DNA of 9,612 nt from UMGS973 sp963609975 (lineage in GTDB: Bacteria; Bacillota; Clostridia; Peptostreptococcales; Anaerovoracaceae), in NCBI GenBank assembly GCA_963609975.1, contig CAVDMD010000090.1, positions 1 to 9,612 of the forward strand, read 5' to 3'. The notes below the pieces were generated by a model, which ran no database searches, was not told the origin of the DNA, and was given only the letters and a program-made list of their open reading frames with translations. Position numbers and translations under genes: made by a program. Positions within the stretch are counted from its first letter, which is position 1. Every line of letters begins with the position of its first letter. Below are positions 7,254 to 9,612 of this stretch, piece after piece.

Positions 7254-7619
7254 CTACTCCTCACTTTTTATAACATAGTATTTGCCGGTTTCGGCATCAT
7301 AGTACACTTCACCGAGCTTGTTCATACCGCCGCCGTCCATATCCTCCGGCTGCTCTTTTTCTTCTATGTCGCTTTCGTCAAACTCCACAGCGTCATCTTT
7401 GTTTATCTGCTCCCCCTGTGCCTCAAGGGTCATGCCGTTTTCTGAGGAGCCGTCTCCGCCGGTTGTGGATACGTCTACATTCCAGTGTATGATAAGAGCC
7501 AGCATTATTCCTACCGCCAGCACCAGCATCACATCGGCCAGATTGCCGGCATAGTTAAGCGGATTTATGTCGCTGTCGTCTGCAAAACGGTTTTTGCGTC
7601 TTCTGTCTTTTCTAATCAT
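7254..7619 (-). CDS. DUF2149-family membrane protein with ExbD-like transmembrane segment
   Basis: The 121-residue protein has a very basic N-terminus (MIRKDRRRKNR), one transmembrane segment (about 26-45), a polar acidic linker (51-98) and a short beta-rich end, GEVYYDAETGKYYVI (103-117). The segment reads NPLNYAGNLADVMLVLAVG; the DVMLVL core with aspartate D29 matches the position and context of the essential proton-carrying aspartate of ExbD/TolR. The overall layout agrees with DUF2149, a family found, as I recall, next to MotA/TolQ/ExbB genes in archaea and clostridia. I chose ATG 7619, preceded by GGAG ten bases upstream, over the ATG at 7643, which lacks a ribosome binding site and would add MWKWRKTA within the upstream gene. 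It overlaps the channel gene by eight bases. Inferred role: stator partner of the upstream channel, with an extracytoplasmic C-terminus contacting an envelope component. The family assignment is from memory. Confidence 0.75.
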   Translation of the reverse strand: MIRKDRRRKNRFADDSDINPLNYAGNLADVMLVLAVGIMLALIIHWNVDVSTTGGDGSSENGMTLEAQGEQINKDDAVEFDESDIEEKEQPEDMDGGGMNKLGEVYYDAETGKYYVIKSEE

Positions 7620-8238
7620 TGCTGTTTTTCTCCATTTCCACAACGCAGTCCATTACGGTTTCAAGCACTGACATATAGTTGTTGTACCAGCCTCTTCTGA
7701 TGGTGGATATCACTATTGCTATGGCTGCAACGATAAGTCCCGCTATTGTAGTATCAAAGGCTGTCATAAGCGATTGCGACAGGGTCAGGGTGTCTCCCTG
7801 TCCAAGAGCGATTATTCCCGGTCCCAGAGGTATGAGTGTGCCAAGAAGTCCGAACATCGGCCCCAGCTTTGACAAAAGATCCGTAGGCTTCAGCTTTGCA
7901 TCGTATCTTTCCTGTTCTCTCTCCAGCAGGTTAGCCGCCAGAGATTCCAGCATCAGATCATTAAAATCTCTGTGCTTTGTTATCTCTGTCAGGGCTTCTT
8001 TCTGGGTTTTGAGAAGTCCGCTTGTTTCGATTATTTCTTCAATCGGTCTCTCCCCTGCTCTTATCTCGTCAAGCAGCTTCGGAAGCTGCACCTGCATATG
8101 CTTGTGCTCGTTCATATACTCTGAAATTATCCAGCCTGTTGCCACCAGAATTGCCGCAATAAACAGTATAAGTATGATTACTACAGGTATCTGCAGCACA
8201 CTTGTCATCGAATGTAATACTTTGCCTAAGATCGTCAT
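7612..8238 (-). CDS. MotA/TolQ/ExbB-family proton channel protein
   Basis: This 208-residue inner-membrane protein belongs to the family that couples ion flow to mechanical work in flagellar motors and in the Tol and Ton systems. It has three predicted membrane segments in the family order: one near the N-terminus (about 16-38), a long charged cytoplasmic region (41-123) and two close together (about 126-146 and 158-180). The family signature lies across the second and third: KLGPMFGLLGTLIPLGPGI, a short loop, then SLMTAFDTTIAGLIVAAIAI, with conserved glycines and the threonines T163 and T164 that in ExbB line the channel near the partner's aspartate. Start ATG 8238 has AGGTGA a few bases upstream, overlapping the TAG of the preceding gene. 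The next gene encodes the matching ExbD-like subunit. Flagellar MotA is excluded by length and by the lack of a MotB partner. Confidence 0.85.
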   Translation of the reverse strand: MTILGKVLHSMTSVLQIPVVIILILFIAAILVATGWIISEYMNEHKHMQVQLPKLLDEIRAGERPIEEIIETSGLLKTQKEALTEITKHRDFNDLMLESLAANLLEREQERYDAKLKPTDLLSKLGPMFGLLGTLIPLGPGIIALGQGDTLTLSQSLMTAFDTTIAGLIVAAIAIVISTIRRGWYNNYMSVLETVMDCVVEMEKNSND

Positions 8239-8247
8239 TTATTTCAC

Positions 8248-9588
8248 CTATCTCTTCCTTGTAAATTCCACATATCCTGCCGCCGCGCCTGCCGCAACAA
8301 GGCCTGCCGCACCTGCCGCAACAAACGGCATCAGCCCAGGCTCTCTGCTGTCTTCGTTTACTTCGGCCTGCTCATACTGTGATTCGTCAACCTGAGCCAG
8401 AAGCCTTGCTATATCATCATTCAGGACATAGGCTCTGAGCCCGCCTCCGGATTCATCTCCTCCGGCATCATCGGTGCCGGAATCGCCTGTGCCGGCTTCT
8501 CCCGAATCACCGCCGCTTCCCGATCCTGCGTCATCTCCACTGCCGTCGCCTGCTCCGCCGCCGTCTCCCATGGCAACGGTGCCTCCCTCAACGGAAAGCC
8601 CCAGATAGGAGCCGCTCAAATAGGCTTCTCCCGCCTTGAGGGTTTCATAGTCTATGGTGACTGTAATTGCATCGTTGTATCTGTCTGCGGCCTGCATCGA
8701 AATGTTTTTTATCTTTAATACCGACTCATCGCTTGAGCTCCATTTGAGTCTGTCTATGAGCTCCTGTATCATTGCCTCATCGCCTGTGGACACATTAAAT
8801 GTTACTGTGTGTGCTCCAACCTTTTGTGAAAGCTCCACTTTTTCCTGCTTGACCTTCGGGATTCCCTTGAGGGCTATATACATGGTGTGCACATATTTGG
8901 CAGTCTGGTTTGTTCTTGACTCCTGCGGGCTTGTCTGCCCGAAAAGCAGTCTGAAACGGTTGCCTGTCCCCATCGATGTATAGTTGGGTCCGGTGTTTTC
9001 GGTGCCTGCCTCGTAGCTTGCCCAGCTGTCCTCAAGCGCCAGCATCGGCTTTACGACTTTTTTGTCGTTCCACGCTCTGCTGTCAAGAAGAACATCTTTC
9101 ATTTTTTCTTTGGTTTCGTCTTTCCACACAGGGGTCAGATAGCCTGCAAGGTTGTTGAAGTAATATCTTTCTGTTCTAAACAGCTCGCTTGATGTAAACG
9201 ATGTGAAATACCCTATATCCTTGTCGGCCGTATAAAATGATATGCTCTGTATATCTCTCAGCGACACTCCCGCATATTCTATAAGGTCCTCTATGTAAAA
9301 GCCTCTTGCAGAGTCTATTACACTGCCGAACCTGTGATCTGCGCCTTCTTTGTAAAATGAATATGCAACCTCATGGGTTGTCAGTGCGCCTCCCACGTTG
9401 TCATCAAGCTCTGTCCAGTGATAGGTAGCTTTTTCGACATAGTCGCTCTGGTCTATTCCCCAGTAGCCGACCTTAATGGTTATCGTATCTGTAACCGTAC
9501 CTGCGCCATAGCAGGCAAGAGCCGTCGCAGGCAGAAGCATAAGACAAAGCACCATCACTGCCAGATGTCTTTTGAATCTTCTAATCAA
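8248..9588 (-). CDS. Secreted membrane-anchored protein with possible molybdopterin-binding-like fold
   Basis: The 446-residue product starts with a signal peptide (MIRRFKRH, hydrophobic core, probable cleavage after ATALA at 25). Residues about 35-245 form the main domain. FYIEDLIEYAGVSLRDIQSI (98-117), FYTADKDIGYFTSF (118-131), PMLALED (181-187) and RFRLLFGQ followed by AKYVHTMYI resemble the pattern of sulfite-oxidase-type molybdopterin-binding folds (xLxDLLExAGV, FxxxDGY, RLxxGQ, NxxKWV), but no cofactor-ligating cysteine is evident, so this may be a binding domain built on that fold. A second beta-rich domain (about 250-335) precedes a Gly/Ser/Asp linker (342-382), a short helical part and a C-terminal membrane helix (about 420-440) ending in RKR. 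This gives an extracellular protein tethered to the membrane. The start codon is TTG. No stop precedes it in frame within the window, so a start beyond the edge cannot be excluded, but the signal peptide and ribosome binding site support this one. Confidence 0.75.
   Translation of the reverse strand: MIRRFKRHLAVMVLCLMLLPATALACYGAGTVTDTITIKVGYWGIDQSDYVEKATYHWTELDDNVGGALTTHEVAYSFYKEGADHRFGSVIDSARGFYIEDLIEYAGVSLRDIQSISFYTADKDIGYFTSFTSSELFRTERYYFNNLAGYLTPVWKDETKEKMKDVLLDSRAWNDKKVVKPMLALEDSWASYEAGTENTGPNYTSMGTGNRFRLLFGQTSPQESRTNQTAKYVHTMYIALKGIPKVKQEKVELSQKVGAHTVTFNVSTGDEAMIQELIDRLKWSSSDESVLKIKNISMQAADRYNDAITVTIDYETLKAGEAYLSGSYLGLSVEGGTVAMGDGGGAGDGSGDDAGSGSGGDSGEAGTGDSGTDDAGGDESGGGLRAYVLNDDIARLLAQVDESQYEQAEVNEDSREPGLMPFVAAGAAGLVAAGAAAGYVEFTRKR
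8443..8565 (-). repeat. Low-complexity Gly/Ser/Asp-rich linker coding region
   Basis: About 41 codons (residues 342-382) encode almost only G, D, S, A, E and T, for example DGGGAGDGSGDDAGSGSGG. The DNA is locally GC-rich and made of imperfect TCC/GCC-type triplets on the plus strand. Such linkers typically span the cell wall or separate a surface domain from a membrane anchor; here the anchor helix follows about 38 residues later. Length variation between strains is likely. Confidence 0.8.
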
Positions 9589-9590
9589 AA

Positions 9591-9598
9591 TCTCCTCC
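9591..9598 (-). promoter_or_regulatory. Ribosome binding site deciding a TTG start
   Basis: On the minus strand GGAGGAGA (plus-strand 9591-9598) stands about four bases before TTG at 9588-9586. No in-frame ATG or GTG lies between this site and the window edge, and the codons after the TTG give a textbook signal peptide. The promoter of the operon is not in the window: only 24 bases are available upstream, so the operon may contain further genes. Confidence 0.7.
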
Positions 9599-9612
9599 GC
9601 TATTTTAATGTT

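Noticed and set aside
7620..7643. Upstream ATG at 7643 for the DUF2149 gene
   Set aside because: No ribosome binding site precedes it, and the extra residues MWKWRKTA would overlap the channel gene further; the ATG at 7619 has GGAG at a suitable distance.
7679..8395. 238-codon open frame on the plus strand
   Set aside because: It lies antisense to the channel gene and the end of the anchored-protein gene. Both minus-strand genes have clear family motifs and ribosome binding sites, and the plus-strand product is a serine/isoleucine-rich shadow.
9505..9522. Lipobox-like ALAC at the end of the signal peptide of the 446-residue protein
   Set aside because: The order is A-L-A-C, with leucine at -2 rather than -3, and the protein already has a C-terminal membrane anchor. 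Signal peptidase I cleavage after ALA is more likely.
1..9612. CRISPR array, tRNA or rRNA genes, insertion sequences, riboswitch
   Set aside because: No regularly spaced identical repeats with unique spacers, no transposase or terminal inverted repeats, and no tRNA- or rRNA-like stretch was recognised. The operon leader, where a riboswitch would lie, is outside the window.

Overview
The window looks like chromosomal DNA of an anaerobic, low-to-mid GC Firmicute, most likely a Clostridia-class gut or oral commensal. This rests on strong AGGAGG-type ribosome binding sites, heavy use of ATA isoleucine codons, GLUG-repeat surface proteins and a DUF2149-type membrane protein. The taxonomic call is inference; nothing in the window is a phylogenetic marker.

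Layout. Positions 1-600 on the plus strand hold a degraded Fic-family fragment (about 66-355), a short coding remnant that follows it, and an intact 58-residue small membrane protein (416-592). From 600 to the right edge everything is on the minus strand and reads leftward as one tight seven-gene run. In transcription order it is: a secreted protein with a C-terminal membrane anchor (9588-8248, TTG start), a MotA/TolQ/ExbB-family channel protein (8238-7612), a DUF2149 protein with an ExbD-like transmembrane segment (7619-7254), a 1425-residue secreted GLUG/beta-helix protein (7244-2967), a THEP1-type NTPase (2967-2413), a FecCD-family ABC permease (2413-1391) and its ATPase (1394-600). Gaps are at most 9 nt, and four junctions overlap (8-nt, TAATG, TAATG, ATGA). 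A perfect 8-bp hairpin at 580-599 lies exactly between the convergent transcription units and probably terminates both.

How the parts may work together. The ABC permease and ATPase belong to the family that imports siderophores, haem and cobalamin. The channel pair resembles ExbB/ExbD, which in Gram-negative cells use proton motive force to drive TonB. Here they sit between two large exported proteins, in what is probably a cell without an outer membrane, with no TonB, no outer-membrane receptor and no recognisable substrate-binding protein. The inferred picture is an envelope uptake machine for a scarce metal chelate or tetrapyrrole: exported proteins capture the ligand, the ion-driven pair does mechanical work on an envelope partner, and the ABC transporter imports it. 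The NTPase has an unknown accessory role. The substrate cannot be read from the sequence.
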